From: Acidobacteriota bacterium
Lineage (GTDB): Bacteria; Acidobacteriota; Terriglobia; Bryobacterales; Bryobacteraceae
DNA length: 64,000 nt
Reading direction: 5' to 3'
Assembly (NCBI GenBank): GCA_947470805.1
Contig: CANIVU010000044.1
Coordinates: forward strand, 1-64,000
Shown piece after piece: positions 52,276-62,205 of this stretch. A program made the translations under genes and the position numbers. The notes under the pieces were generated by a model that worked only from the letters and a program-made list of their open reading frames with translations, did not search any database and was not told where the DNA came from. The stretch's first letter is position 1. Each line of letters opens with the position of its first letter.

Positions 52276-54813
52276 ATGAATATTCCACGTCGAAGTTTGT
52301 CCGCATGGGGAAGGTTGCCCATATTGGGCGGCGCCCTTTTTTTGCTGACCGGAGCATCCGCGATCAGCCAGCAGTACCACCTGATTGATGTGACGCCGAC
52401 GTCCATCGTCCCAGCCGGCAGGCTCACCGCGGCAACACGCGGCAGGCAGGTCGGGGGCGGTCCAATCTCCGATCCAGCAGCCTATCTGTTTACGGGGAAC
52501 TCCATCACCAGCGTGAGTCTAACGCCCTTTGGCTACTGGGCCGCCAGCGCCTTGGCCATCTCCTCCGACGGACAACAGCAGTGTGGTTGGGGGACCGGGT
52601 TTGCTCTATCCAACGAAGCCCGCGCCGTCATGTGGAGCAGCTCAGCGGCTTCGTTTGTGGAGTTGGGCGCCAGCGGCTATCCGTTTTCGTACTGCACCGG
52701 CATCGATAACAGTGTCCAGGTCGGCTTCGCCCGAAACAGCTATGCGCTCGCAACGGCGCAACACGCCTACTTGTGGCGCGGCTCGGTGTTTACCGCCGTC
52801 GATCTCCATCCCGCAACCGTCACTCCTTTCTCCCGCGCCAACGCCATTCGCGGGAATGACCAGGTCGGCTATATTTCCAACGTCGCCTACTCGCACGAAG
52901 ACCAGCCCGGGTTCCACACCACCAGCCGCGCCTACCGCTGGTCCGGCACCGCGGCCAGCGCCGTCAGCCTGCATCCGGCAGGTTTCGATGCCTCCGAAGC
53001 CATCGCCACCAACGGTACCCAACAAGCTGGCTGGGGCTACCTGGCCGGCTCGGCCACACCCGAACACGCGCTCGTCTGGGCCGGTTCCGCCGCCAGCGTG
53101 ACCGACCTCCATCCCGCTGGCTTCACAACCAGCCGGGTGAACGCCCTCAGCACCACCATGCAGGCCGGCGAGGCCTGGGTCGGCACGCCATTCGCGCCTG
53201 GTTCCATCCGCCACGCCCTGGCCTGGTCGGGGAACGCCGGAAGCGTAGTGGATCTGAATGCATTCCTGCCGGCCGGGTACACGCACGCGCTGGCAACCGG
53301 AATCGATGAGGATGGCAACGTCGTCGGCTATGCCTACAACGATACGAGTTCGGCCGGTCATGGCGCCTTCGCCCCCGGGGATTCGATCGCGGTAATCTTC
53401 GCCCCCGGTCCGGGACCCGCCGTGCAGGTTTCCTCCGTCGTGGCGGATCCCGCGCCAGTGGCTCCAGGCACCATCGACCAGATGGGTGTCAGCCCCGGCA
53501 CCGTTGTGAACATCACCGTGAACCTCAGCGCGCCCGCCCCGGCCGGCGGAACGGCGTTGACCTTCCGCAGCACCAACCTGAACCTGGCCGCCACGCCAGC
53601 TAGCCTGGTCATCCCGGAAGGCGCCTCCAGTGCCACCTTCCCCTTGCCCACCTTCATGGCCGTTGCCTACCGGACTTCCGTGGAAACGCGAATCTACGCC
53701 ACCGACGGCGGCAACAGCAAATTTGCCTCAGTCGTAGTAACCCCCGTGGTCACGCCGGCCAGCATCAGCGCTCCCGCCGTCGAAGGTGGGTTCGCCACTA
53801 CCGGCACCGTCACCTTGAAGGTGCCCGCCCAGGGAACTGGCGCGGTTGTCTCCCTCGCCAGCGGAAATCCGGCCCTGGTCACTCTGCCCGCAACGGTAAC
53901 TGTGGCGAAGAACTTCACCACGGCCACCTTTCCCGTCAGCACCACCGCTGTTGCGGCCGCCACGTCCGTTCCGTTTACAGCAACGTTCAACGGCGTTACG
54001 GTCTCGGGTTCGGTTTCGCTAAGCCCGGCCCCCGCGCTGACGCTGACAAGCCTGAATGTCCCCTCCGTGGTGGGCGGAAAGACAACAACGGGTTCGGTAA
54101 CGCTGAACACCTTCCCGCGCGCCGCCGCTGGCGCCGTGGTTTCCCTGGTTAGCAGCGACGCCGGCACCCTGCCGGTTCCCGCAACCGTAACCGTTCCGCA
54201 AGGCGCTACGGTCGTCAATTTCCCGATCGTCTCCAAGAGCACGAGCACGCTGAAAACGGTGACGGTAACGGCCACATTGAACGGCTCAACCGCCACCACC
54301 GTCGTCACGGTGAACCCCACACCCACGGTGACCATCAGCCAGGCGGACTTCGCCCTGGATACGATGCTGCTGAAGATCCATGCCGACACCTCGTACCTGG
54401 CCGATAGCGTCCTGACGTTCGGCGTCGATGGCGGCGGACCCATCGGAACTCTCCAGTTCGAACTGGGAACGTTCAAGGGTTCGATGGTGCTCGCCACGGC
54501 GCCGCGGACGGTAACCGTGTGGAACTCCAACGGCGGCCAGGCGACGTTGAAGGTAACAGTGACCGGAGCTGCCGGTGGCGGCGGTGGCGGTGCTGCGGCC
54601 ACCTACAAAATCAGCGTCTCCAAAAACGGCAAGGGGAGTGTGACCGCCAGTCCAGCGGCTGCTTCCTACGCCCCAGGCACGGTCGTCACTCTCACCGCCA
54701 CGCCGGACCCCGGCTCGCCCTGGGTCGGCTGGGGCGGCGCCTGCTCCGGCACGGCGGCAACCTGCACGTTGACGATGAACAGCGACCTGTCGGTAACCGC
54801 TAACTTCCGTTAG
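52276..54813 (+). CDS. Large secreted HAF/Ig/InlB-type repeat protein
   Basis: 845 residues with a signal peptide (about 1-33, ending TGASAISQ). Residues 35-365 hold HAF-like propeller repeats, seen as ALVWAGSAASVTDLHPAGF and its variants. Residues 380-740 are several Ig-like sandwiches, two of them near copies (FATTGTVTLKVPAQGTGAVV and KTTTGSVTLNTFPRAAAGAV). A Gly-rich hinge leads to the C-terminal divergent InlB B-type repeat (YKISVSKNGKGSVTASPAAA to LTMNSDLSVTANF). A surface or secreted adhesion-type protein. A strong AGGAG/AGGA stretch lies before the ATG. It converges on the SRPBCC gene with a 14-base overlap. Confidence 0.78.
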   Translation: MNIPRRSLSAWGRLPILGGALFLLTGASAISQQYHLIDVTPTSIVPAGRLTAATRGRQVGGGPISDPAAYLFTGNSITSVSLTPFGYWAASALAISSDGQQQCGWGTGFALSNEARAVMWSSSAASFVELGASGYPFSYCTGIDNSVQVGFARNSYALATAQHAYLWRGSVFTAVDLHPATVTPFSRANAIRGNDQVGYISNVAYSHEDQPGFHTTSRAYRWSGTAASAVSLHPAGFDASEAIATNGTQQAGWGYLAGSATPEHALVWAGSAASVTDLHPAGFTTSRVNALSTTMQAGEAWVGTPFAPGSIRHALAWSGNAGSVVDLNAFLPAGYTHALATGIDEDGNVVGYAYNDTSSAGHGAFAPGDSIAVIFAPGPGPAVQVSSVVADPAPVAPGTIDQMGVSPGTVVNITVNLSAPAPAGGTALTFRSTNLNLAATPASLVIPEGASSATFPLPTFMAVAYRTSVETRIYATDGGNSKFASVVVTPVVTPASISAPAVEGGFATTGTVTLKVPAQGTGAVVSLASGNPALVTLPATVTVAKNFTTATFPVSTTAVAAATSVPFTATFNGVTVSGSVSLSPAPALTLTSLNVPSVVGGKTTTGSVTLNTFPRAAAGAVVSLVSSDAGTLPVPATVTVPQGATVVNFPIVSKSTSTLKTVTVTATLNGSTATTVVTVNPTPTVTISQADFALDTMLLKIHADTSYLADSVLTFGVDGGGPIGTLQFELGTFKGSMVLATAPRTVTVWNSNGGQATLKVTVTGAAGGGGGGAAATYKISVSKNGKGSVTASPAAASYAPGTVVTLTATPDPGSPWVGWGGACSGTAATCTLTMNSDLSVTANFR

Positions 54814-55504
54814 CGATCGCCTGCAGCCACTGTTGCCAGTCCGGTTGGACGGCCGGTGTGTCTCCGAAGTCGTAGGTGCGGAGACACACCACCGTCTGCT
54901 TCCCCATCGGCATCGCAAAAAGGTGGACCACCATCGCAGGCGCAAGCAGAATCCGCTGGCACGTCGCGACATACGCCAGCGCTCCGCTGAACGGCAGTTT
55001 CGCCGTCAGCCGGTCCCAAACCTCGGCGGCCGGCTTCGGCGTCACAGCCATGAACTGCGATGTACTCGCATACCGTCCCGGGAAATGCCGCAGGTACAAA
55101 ACCAACAGCCGGAAGTAGTCCGGCCAGCCGGCTTCGACCGATTCCAACTGCCTGTCCCACTCGTCCGTCTCGGTGGGCAAGCTATGAACCACGCGCACAA
55201 CACAGCCGCCGCCAGGCCTCGCCTCAACACACCACTCCGTCTCGAGCGAAGGGCCATTCGGGTCGAACCCATCGCTCTCCGCCACAAACCGCCGCGGCGG
55301 ATCCCACTCCGTCAGAAGCGCAACCGACTCCATCCCCGGCCCGAACTCAGAGACGATCGTCCCATCCGCCCGCATGTCCGTCGGCACAAACCAACTGGTC
55401 ACACCCGGGCCCGTGGCGATCGCGTCCCACACCTCTTCAGCCGTGCCCGGAACCTCGGCTTCGGCTTGCACAAAGTGGCGGCCAGACTCTCTCCGAATAC
55501 TCAT
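54800..55504 (-). CDS. SRPBCC (START/Aha1-like) domain protein
   Basis: 234 residues. Residues 5-145 form one SRPBCC ligand-binding fold: FVQAEAEVPGTAEEVWDAIA, VTSWFVPTDMRADGTIVSEF, TEWDPPRRFVAES and VEAGWPDYFRLLVLYLRHFP. The second half (150-234) looks like a half-length second lobe. These proteins bind hydrophobic ligands or act as co-chaperones; no catalytic function can be assigned. Cytoplasmic. It stands alone, 40 bases downstream of the PPi-PEPCK candidate stop and probably on its transcript. Confidence 0.75.
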   Translation of the reverse strand: MSIRRESGRHFVQAEAEVPGTAEEVWDAIATGPGVTSWFVPTDMRADGTIVSEFGPGMESVALLTEWDPPRRFVAESDGFDPNGPSLETEWCVEARPGGGCVVRVVHSLPTETDEWDRQLESVEAGWPDYFRLLVLYLRHFPGRYASTSQFMAVTPKPAAEVWDRLTAKLPFSGALAYVATCQRILLAPAMVVHLFAMPMGKQTVVCLRTYDFGDTPAVQPDWQQWLQAIANGS

Positions 55505-55544
55505 CTTGTACCCAGACCTTTCCTAGGTGACTGTCACCCAGGAA

Positions 55545-58500
55545 TTATCTGGCATGCGACGGGTCAGCGCCAATCGTGCCCACCAACTCCTCCAGGTACT
55601 CCGGCGCGTGCACCCGAGCCTGCTGCAATCGAGCCGTAGCCAGCAGCGTAGGCACATCAATGCCAATCGCGCCTTCCCGCTGGAAATCCTCCAACGCAAT
55701 CACATGCCGGTTCCACAATGCCTTATCGACAGTCTGCTTCGCCACCAGCCGCTGCCGGTACCAATCGCTCGCCAGCATCGACTCACGCGTGAACAGCCCG
55801 CGGAACGCGGCATCGTTAATCGACATCCCCTCGTAATGGCCGTACGCCATGATGTGCAACAACGCCTTCAACGGCGGGCAAGCCAGCTCCACACCGCCAT
55901 CCTCAAAGTAGTTCAACGCCACCCGCCGCTGCGTCTCCACAATGGCGTGAATCCCCTCGGCAAACAACGCCTCGTCCTGGATCTCCGGCCGCAGCAAATG
56001 CTCCGGGAAAACAGTGCCAGGAACCTCAAAGATGCGGCCCAGGAAGCGGTCCACAAACAGCGGCGAGATGCGATACCCCAGCCGGCTCGCCAAAACAGTC
56101 TGCCCGTTGTACTCGTAATCCTGGACCTTTTCCAGATACCCGTTGGCGATTAGGAACGCAGGCTCCCGCTCGGGAACGCGCATCCGGCACCAGATCTCCG
56201 GCACCAGCAAACTCACGTCGTGATCCACCTGAATCTTCGGCCCCACGCACCCGGCCGAAGTCGTAAATCCGGGATACTCCGTCAATATCGCGGAGACCAG
56301 CGCATTGTTGCAATCCACCACCGGCAGCAGGGCATTGAACGGACCCTTGGTCAACGCGCCCTCGCTGCCGAACCCCGTCGTCGCCGGCGATTTCCCGGTC
56401 AGCGACGAAATGAACTCCATGAACAGTTCCGGCAATTCCTGATAGTGAATCGGCCCATAAACCGCCAGCGCCGGCAGATTAATCGAAGGATCAGGCGGAT
56501 TGTTCCGCCGCCCAGCCAGCACCGCATTCACCGGAAACTGGACCGGACTCCCCGCCGGAATCTCGCGCTCCAACCGCGCCACCATCTCGGCGATGTGCGA
56601 CTCGCGCGGATTCGCCAGATCGGGCCGCCGCTGCAAATAGCGCGGGTTCTGCGATGGCTTCCCATTCACCATCCGCGGATGCGCCGACGAGACAACATAC
56701 GCCTCGCCCTGCGTCGGAGCAAAGTCCTCCAACAGCTTCTTCATCGGCGGCGTGAACCGGTCCATCTCCGTCACGTGATCCACCATCGTGGTCACCATCG
56801 CCGGCGTCAACGGCTCGTAGTTCGAAATGAACGTGCCCGGACTCGCCATATCCGCTTCCGCCTGCGCATCGGCGCCCCGGTGAATTGCGTCGTCCGGCCG
56901 CTGGAACAGCAGCTTTTCGCAGTTGATCAGCAGCTTAACGGATGGATTCGTAATCTCCGGGTCCAACCCCGAAAGCCGCCCGCGCGGCACCACCGCCGAC
57001 GCCGTAATATCGTCCTCCACCTGCACCTTCACGGAAGGATAAAAATCCGGACGCAGCTTAAAAATCCGCCAAGCGCCCTCTTTGTCGAACCCAACGCGCA
57101 GGTAATTACTCACCAACAGCTCATGCTCAAACTTCAGCTCATGGCCCATCGAACCATTGATCCGGTCCACAGTAAAGTGCTCCGCCCAGTTGTCGCCCCA
57201 CTCCGGCCGGTAGTACCGCTTCACCGTAAACACCAGCTGCCGCGTCGTCTGGTGCAACCCGCGCAACCAGTTGTTGTAGAAATCGTTGTACTCCGCCGAC
57301 GGCGTCAGCAGCTGAATCACCGAGCCCAGCGAACGCTCCGGACTCAGAATCGGCCGGCGGCTCCGATCATCCGGCAGCCGGTTCTTGTAGATGGCCGAAA
57401 AGTCCATTTTCAGGATCTGCGCCACCTGCTCCATATCGGCCTTGAAGTCTTTAATAAACACCGGCCCGCGCAACAGCACATTGGAAAGCGACTTCGAAAT
57501 TTCCGACTTCCCGCCCCCCGAAACCGTGCAAGGCTTATGGCACAACGTACCGCGCGGCCGCACGCCGATCAACCGCCAAGCGCGCCCCGAAAGCTGCTTC
57601 TCCATCTGTACCCGGAAGCCCGATGGCAGCACATACGCGTTGCCCGGCCGCAGCGACAGCCGCTGCTCCACGCCGTTCTGATCCCAACTCACAAACCCCG
57701 TGCGCAGCCGGAAAATCGAGTTCTCCGGCAAGTAGAACAGCGTGTCGTAACGCCGGTCGATCGCGTACCCCTCCGGCTGTCGAACAGCCAGATCCCCCAA
57801 CAGCGCCAGCGCCTGCTCAAGCGAGCCTTTCTTCAAACTGACAGTCTGTTCGGCGTAAAACTCCTGGCCCAGAATGTAGGTGGCAAAAGCGATCGCGCCA
57901 CCAGCATGCTCCTCCTCCGCGATCCCATACAGATTCGCGGCAAAGCTGATCTGGGTTTTCACTTCCTTCTTGCAATAGCCGTAGTAGTTATCAGCGATGA
58001 TCGTCACCATCACGCCGTGATGATCGCGCGCGCAAATCTTGAACGCGCTGCCACCGTTGTAGCGTTCGTCCTCGCTCTCCCACGCCATGCCGTCGCGGAT
58101 CTGCCGCGGCGTAGCCTCGGAGACATGCGGCAACCCGAGATCTTTCTTCTTCAGCCCCACCAGATGCGGCGCCAGAATCACACAACCCGTGTGCCCGGTC
58201 CAATGCAAAACATCCAACCCGGCGTCATTCTCCGGCAACTGCGGATCCCCGCCATTGCCGAAAATCGACTCCACAAAATCCAAATTGCTGACCAGACTCC
58301 CCGGCGCGAAGAACCGCGTCTCCATCGTCTTCTGCGGCTCATCGCCCGCCGCCGGACAAACCACCGGACGCAACAGCAGCGAAACAAACAGCCGCGCCTT
58401 GTTCTCCTGATTGGCGGTGAAGGGAAGCGTCAGCGAATCCTCCGGCGGCGTCAGCGCGGCCTGCAGCAAGGTCGCGAACGCGCGCTTCGGAACCGCCTGC

Positions 58501-58943
58501 TTATCAGCGGGAACGGGAAACCCTCCCTCGACAATATGGAAAACACCCTTCGTCGTCCGACGATCGCTGACCGGGTTATGCAGAATCCCCTGCGCCGTGC
58601 GATAGGAGCGCAGATAAGGCGACGTGAAACTGGCACCCTTGAACGGAATGGACAGGATCCGGCCCAGCCCCGCGCGGTCCAGGACAAGCGTCCGCCCCGG
58701 CAGCCGCGGCACCGGATCGCCAAGCTCCCGCAAATAGCTATCCAGGAAGTGCTGAATGCGCGTGTCGGCGGGGCAAAGGTAGTCCTTCAGCAGCCGGACT
58801 TTGTTCTCGTAATTCCGAAGTAGCGGGCGGGCAACGTCGACGAAATCGTCGTCCCCGGCAATGCGGTCGAGCGGTTGGCCCATGACCGCCAATTTCAAGC
58901 TCAGATAGCGAAGGAGTTCCGCCGAATCGGGTGATGAAAACAT
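55545..58943 (-). CDS. Very large cytosolic protein, probably PPi-type PEP carboxykinase
   Basis: 1132 residues (about 127 kDa), no signal peptide or membrane helix. The length and several motifs agree with the pyrophosphate-dependent PEP carboxykinases found in Entamoeba and Propionibacterium: a P-loop-like TVSGGGKSEISKS (473-485), YNGGSAFKICARDHHGVMVT (295-314), DNYYGYCKKEVKTQISFAAN (318-337) and LDVLHWTGHTGCVILAPH (243-260). Such enzymes interconvert oxaloacetate plus PPi with PEP, CO2 and Pi, without a nucleotide. I make the call from recalled family features, not from an alignment, so a different giant hydrolase or kinase remains possible. Divergent from the small lipoprotein gene, 91 bases apart. 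Confidence 0.55.
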   Translation of the reverse strand: MFSSPDSAELLRYLSLKLAVMGQPLDRIAGDDDFVDVARPLLRNYENKVRLLKDYLCPADTRIQHFLDSYLRELGDPVPRLPGRTLVLDRAGLGRILSIPFKGASFTSPYLRSYRTAQGILHNPVSDRRTTKGVFHIVEGGFPVPADKQAVPKRAFATLLQAALTPPEDSLTLPFTANQENKARLFVSLLLRPVVCPAAGDEPQKTMETRFFAPGSLVSNLDFVESIFGNGGDPQLPENDAGLDVLHWTGHTGCVILAPHLVGLKKKDLGLPHVSEATPRQIRDGMAWESEDERYNGGSAFKICARDHHGVMVTIIADNYYGYCKKEVKTQISFAANLYGIAEEEHAGGAIAFATYILGQEFYAEQTVSLKKGSLEQALALLGDLAVRQPEGYAIDRRYDTLFYLPENSIFRLRTGFVSWDQNGVEQRLSLRPGNAYVLPSGFRVQMEKQLSGRAWRLIGVRPRGTLCHKPCTVSGGGKSEISKSLSNVLLRGPVFIKDFKADMEQVAQILKMDFSAIYKNRLPDDRSRRPILSPERSLGSVIQLLTPSAEYNDFYNNWLRGLHQTTRQLVFTVKRYYRPEWGDNWAEHFTVDRINGSMGHELKFEHELLVSNYLRVGFDKEGAWRIFKLRPDFYPSVKVQVEDDITASAVVPRGRLSGLDPEITNPSVKLLINCEKLLFQRPDDAIHRGADAQAEADMASPGTFISNYEPLTPAMVTTMVDHVTEMDRFTPPMKKLLEDFAPTQGEAYVVSSAHPRMVNGKPSQNPRYLQRRPDLANPRESHIAEMVARLEREIPAGSPVQFPVNAVLAGRRNNPPDPSINLPALAVYGPIHYQELPELFMEFISSLTGKSPATTGFGSEGALTKGPFNALLPVVDCNNALVSAILTEYPGFTTSAGCVGPKIQVDHDVSLLVPEIWCRMRVPEREPAFLIANGYLEKVQDYEYNGQTVLASRLGYRISPLFVDRFLGRIFEVPGTVFPEHLLRPEIQDEALFAEGIHAIVETQRRVALNYFEDGGVELACPPLKALLHIMAYGHYEGMSINDAAFRGLFTRESMLASDWYRQRLVAKQTVDKALWNRHVIALEDFQREGAIGIDVPTLLATARLQQARVHAPEYLEELVGTIGADPSHAR

Positions 58944-59034
58944 GCAGCGATGGCCTCTCTGGTGGCAGCAGCGACAGGGCCCCTGGCAAAACTCCAGTTT
59001 AGCGGATGGGGCGGGATCACAGAGAATAGAACAG

Positions 59035-59529
59035 ATGCGACTTGCCGCAGCTTTGCTATTCCTGGTGCTAGGCGGATGCAGCGCCTTGGTGGCCCCGATT
59101 TATACGTCGGCGGCGCCGGATGGGGTGCGGAAAGTCATGGTAAAAGAGAGCGGGTGTTTTGCCGACTGTGCCGTGGATGTGGTGCTGGCCGGGAAGTGGA
59201 TGAATACAACGATTGCATCGGAAACAGACTGCCTCGTCGAGTTCGCCCACGCCGCCTGGAAAGGTACCGTCGTCTCGGTCTTTATTGATGGTTTCTGGTG
59301 CGGCCAAATCCGCGTAGCCTACGACACAGCCACCGGAAAGCCCATCAACTTCGCCTCCACCGAAGACTGGCTGCGCCGCGACATCGTCTCCGCCTACAAA
59401 ATCACCCCGCAGGAATTGGCAACGAAAGACGGAAACGTCCTGGCCTGGGTAACCTACGATGGCGACGGAAAAGCCCGCCGCGCCACCAGGGAATTCCAAG
59501 CCCGCCATCGAAAGCGGCCGCGGCAATAA
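59035..59529 (+). CDS. Small exported lipoprotein
   Basis: 164 residues from ATG 59035; the longer frame to 58942 lacks a leader. MRLAAALLFLVLGGC gives a lipobox with C15. The mature part has four more cysteines (ESGCFADCAVD and DCLVEF, FWCGQI) that may form disulfides. No family recognised. It ends in a Lys/Arg stretch (RHRKRPRQ). Its stop lies within a hairpin at 59514-59540. Confidence 0.65.
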   Translation: MRLAAALLFLVLGGCSALVAPIYTSAAPDGVRKVMVKESGCFADCAVDVVLAGKWMNTTIASETDCLVEFAHAAWKGTVVSVFIDGFWCGQIRVAYDTATGKPINFASTEDWLRRDIVSAYKITPQELATKDGNVLAWVTYDGDGKARRATREFQARHRKRPRQ

Positions 59530-59540
59530 ACCACGGCCGC
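59514..59540. terminator. Hairpin between convergent lipoprotein and glgP genes
   Basis: GCGGCCGCGG (59514-59523) pairs with CCACGGCCGC (59531-59540) with one mismatch around a seven-base loop that holds the lipoprotein stop codon. Possible shared terminator; no T-run follows. Confidence 0.4.
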
Positions 59541-59550
59541 CCCGAATAAA

Positions 59551-62205
59551 CTACCCGCGCGACCCCATATCGCTCGACCGCCCGCCCGCCGCCGGAATAT
59601 AGGAATGGAGCACATAATCCATCACCATCCGGTTGGCATTGAACCGCCAGCCCAGCGTGCGAATCGTCCGCTTCATCCGCTTAATCCACCCGCGAGGCAA
59701 CCCGTCGCTATCCCGGTTATAGAAGAGCGGAATCACCTCGTCGCGCAGCGTATGATACAGGTCCTCCGCATCCCGCGTATCGTGCACATCCATGTTCGAA
59801 TGCGTCCGCCCGGTGCCGATCGAGAACCCGTTCAACCCGTCGTAGGCCTCCGCCCACCATCCATCCAACACCGATAAATTCAGCCCCCCGTTCAACACCA
59901 CCTTCTGCCCCGACGTGCCCGACGCCTCCAACGGCCGCCGCGGATTGTTCAACCACACATCCACGCCCTGCACCAGGAACCGCCCCACGTTAATGTCGTA
60001 ATCCTCAACAAAAACGAACTTATCGGCAAACCGCGGCTGCCGCATCAGGTTCGCAATCTCCTGCAAAACCCGCTTGCCCGGCTCATCGTGTGGATGCGCC
60101 TTCCCGGCAAACACAAACTGCACCGGCCGGTTCAAGTCGTTCACCATCGCCGCCAACCGCTCAATATCGCGCAACACCAAATTGGCCCGCTTATACGTCG
60201 CGAACCGCCGCGCAAACCCGATCGTCAGCGCATCCGGACTCAGCACTTTCCCCAACTTGGCAATCACCTCCGGCGCCTCGCCGCGGTTGGTCGATTGCTG
60301 CTTCGCGCGCCGCCGCACAAACTCAATCAGCCGCGATTTCAACGCCAAATGCGTCTCCCACAGCTCCCCATCGTCGACGTTCTCAATCCCCTCCCAAATG
60401 TGCGCCTCGCCGCTATGTTCGTGCCAGTTCGCGCCCAAGTGGCGATCGTACAAACGGAACATCTGCGGCGCCAGCCACGACGGCACATGGACGCCATTGG
60501 TGATATGCCCAATCGGCACCTGGTCCTCGTGCTTGCCCGGAAACAGCCCCGTCCACATCTGCCGCGAGACTTCCCCATGCAGCGCCGAAACCGCGTTCAT
60601 CCGCCGCGAATTCTTCATGCCCAGCACGGTCATGCAGAAGTCCTCGTGGTGCCCGTTGTGCTCGCGCCCCATGTTCATCAGGTCGTCGTGCGACAACCCC
60701 AGCGCATCGCGCAACGGCCCCAAGTGCTCCTCAATCAGCCCGGCATTAAACCGGTCATGACCCGCCGGAACCGGCGTATGCGTCGTAAACACAACCTCCC
60801 GCGCAATGTAAGGAACGGCCTGGTGGAACCCAATCCCCTCTTCCTCCATCCGGTTCCGAATCGCCTCCAGAACCACAAACGCCGAGTGGCCCTCGTTCAA
60901 ATGCAACACGCCCGGCGTCACGCCCATCGCCTTCAACGCGCGGAACCCGCCCACGCCCAACAACAGCTCCTGCCGGATCCGCACCCGCCCATCGCCGCCA
61001 TACAATCGCGACGTCAACTGCCGGTCCTCCGGCGCATTCCCCTCGACGTTCGAATCCAGCAACAACAGGTCAATCCGGCCCACCTTCACCCGCCAGACCT
61101 TCGCCTTAATGGAGCCGTTCCGCGTGAAAATCTCCACCGCGACCGGCGCCCCGTCCTTGCCAATCGCCGGCTCCATCGGCAGCTGATTGATATCGGTCAG
61201 CAAGTACTCCTCGCACTGCCAGCCGTTACTGTCCAGGTACTGCCGGAAATACCCCTGGCTGTAGAACAGCCCAATCGCAATCAAAGGAATGTCCAGGTCC
61301 GACGCGCTCTTCACGTGGTCCCCGGCCAACACCCCCAACCCGCCCGAGTAAATCGGCAGCGACTCGTGAATCCCAAACTCGGCCGAAAAGTAAGCCACCG
61401 GTCGCGGCCGCAGCACACCGGCATGCGTCGCGCCCCACGTCCGGTCCGCCTTCAAATACTCCTGCTGCCGCCGATACGCGTAGTTGATCCGCCCATGCAG
61501 CACCAACTCCCCAGCCCGCTGCTCCAACATCTCCAGCGGCGTCGCATTCAGCAGCGCCACCGAGTTATGATTGATCGCCCGCCACCGCGCCGGATCCAGA
61601 TCCCGGAACAGCGCCGTCGATTCCTGATCCCAGCTCCACCACAGGTTCCGCGCCAACCCCCACAGCTTCTCCTGCGAAGGCGCAATGAAACGGTCCAACG
61701 TCCGCGCCTCGCTCACAATCGGAGCCACCTGCGCCGCCGCCGCCGTAAACGTCTGAATCTCGGCTTCGTCAAAAGTCCGCGGCGTCGAAGTCTGCAGCAC
61801 AATCACGCCCTGCAACACGCCGCGGTCAATCAGCGGCACGCCCAGGAACGACTGGCACGCGTCCTCCCCCGCCTCGGGAAAGTATTTGAACCGCGGATGC
61901 CGCGACGCCTGTTCCACCGCCACCGGCCGCAAGCTCTCCGCCACCAGCCCCGCAAGGCCTTCTTTCAAAGACATCCGCAACGTGCCAACGCACTCACGCT
62001 TCAACCCCAGCGTCGCCGCCAGCACCAGATTCGCGCGATCCGGTTCCAGCAAATACGCGGAACACACATCGGCGTTGAATCGATTCGCAATCAACGCCAC
62101 AACATTCGTAAGAGTTTCGACAGGTTTGCCACCTTCGTGGACGAGGTTTTCAATCTCCTCAAGCGTCAACACGTAGGCGGTAGATCCGTCATTCGGACTC
62201 TGCAT
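59551..62205 (-). CDS. glgP: Alpha-glucan phosphorylase with N-terminal GAF domain
   Basis: 884 residues from ATG 62205; a GTG at 62256 would add 17. Residues 15-165 are a GAF domain (ALIANRFNADVCSAYLLEPD and FLGVPLIDRGVLQGVIVLQT), a small-molecule sensor. The rest is a short-type (GT35) phosphorylase beginning with the DUF3417 segment (LWGLARNLWWSWDQESTALF), then FSAEFGIHESLPIYSGGLGV, GVLHLNEGHSAFVVLEAI and the PLP lysine in ASGTSGQKVVLNGGLNLSVL. It degrades glycogen or maltodextrin with phosphate to glucose-1-phosphate. The GAF domain suggests allosteric control, perhaps like the GAF of the nitrogen PTS enzyme PtsP. It is in the same direction as the CHAT gene, 75 bases downstream. Confidence 0.9.
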   Translation of the reverse strand: MQSPNDGSTAYVLTLEEIENLVHEGGKPVETLTNVVALIANRFNADVCSAYLLEPDRANLVLAATLGLKRECVGTLRMSLKEGLAGLVAESLRPVAVEQASRHPRFKYFPEAGEDACQSFLGVPLIDRGVLQGVIVLQTSTPRTFDEAEIQTFTAAAAQVAPIVSEARTLDRFIAPSQEKLWGLARNLWWSWDQESTALFRDLDPARWRAINHNSVALLNATPLEMLEQRAGELVLHGRINYAYRRQQEYLKADRTWGATHAGVLRPRPVAYFSAEFGIHESLPIYSGGLGVLAGDHVKSASDLDIPLIAIGLFYSQGYFRQYLDSNGWQCEEYLLTDINQLPMEPAIGKDGAPVAVEIFTRNGSIKAKVWRVKVGRIDLLLLDSNVEGNAPEDRQLTSRLYGGDGRVRIRQELLLGVGGFRALKAMGVTPGVLHLNEGHSAFVVLEAIRNRMEEEGIGFHQAVPYIAREVVFTTHTPVPAGHDRFNAGLIEEHLGPLRDALGLSHDDLMNMGREHNGHHEDFCMTVLGMKNSRRMNAVSALHGEVSRQMWTGLFPGKHEDQVPIGHITNGVHVPSWLAPQMFRLYDRHLGANWHEHSGEAHIWEGIENVDDGELWETHLALKSRLIEFVRRRAKQQSTNRGEAPEVIAKLGKVLSPDALTIGFARRFATYKRANLVLRDIERLAAMVNDLNRPVQFVFAGKAHPHDEPGKRVLQEIANLMRQPRFADKFVFVEDYDINVGRFLVQGVDVWLNNPRRPLEASGTSGQKVVLNGGLNLSVLDGWWAEAYDGLNGFSIGTGRTHSNMDVHDTRDAEDLYHTLRDEVIPLFYNRDSDGLPRGWIKRMKRTIRTLGWRFNANRMVMDYVLHSYIPAAGGRSSDMGSRG

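Noticed and set aside
56220-58823. 867-codon plus-strand frame antisense to the PPi-PEPCK candidate
   Set aside because: Arg/His/Gln-rich translation with no fold, typical of an antisense frame in high-GC DNA.
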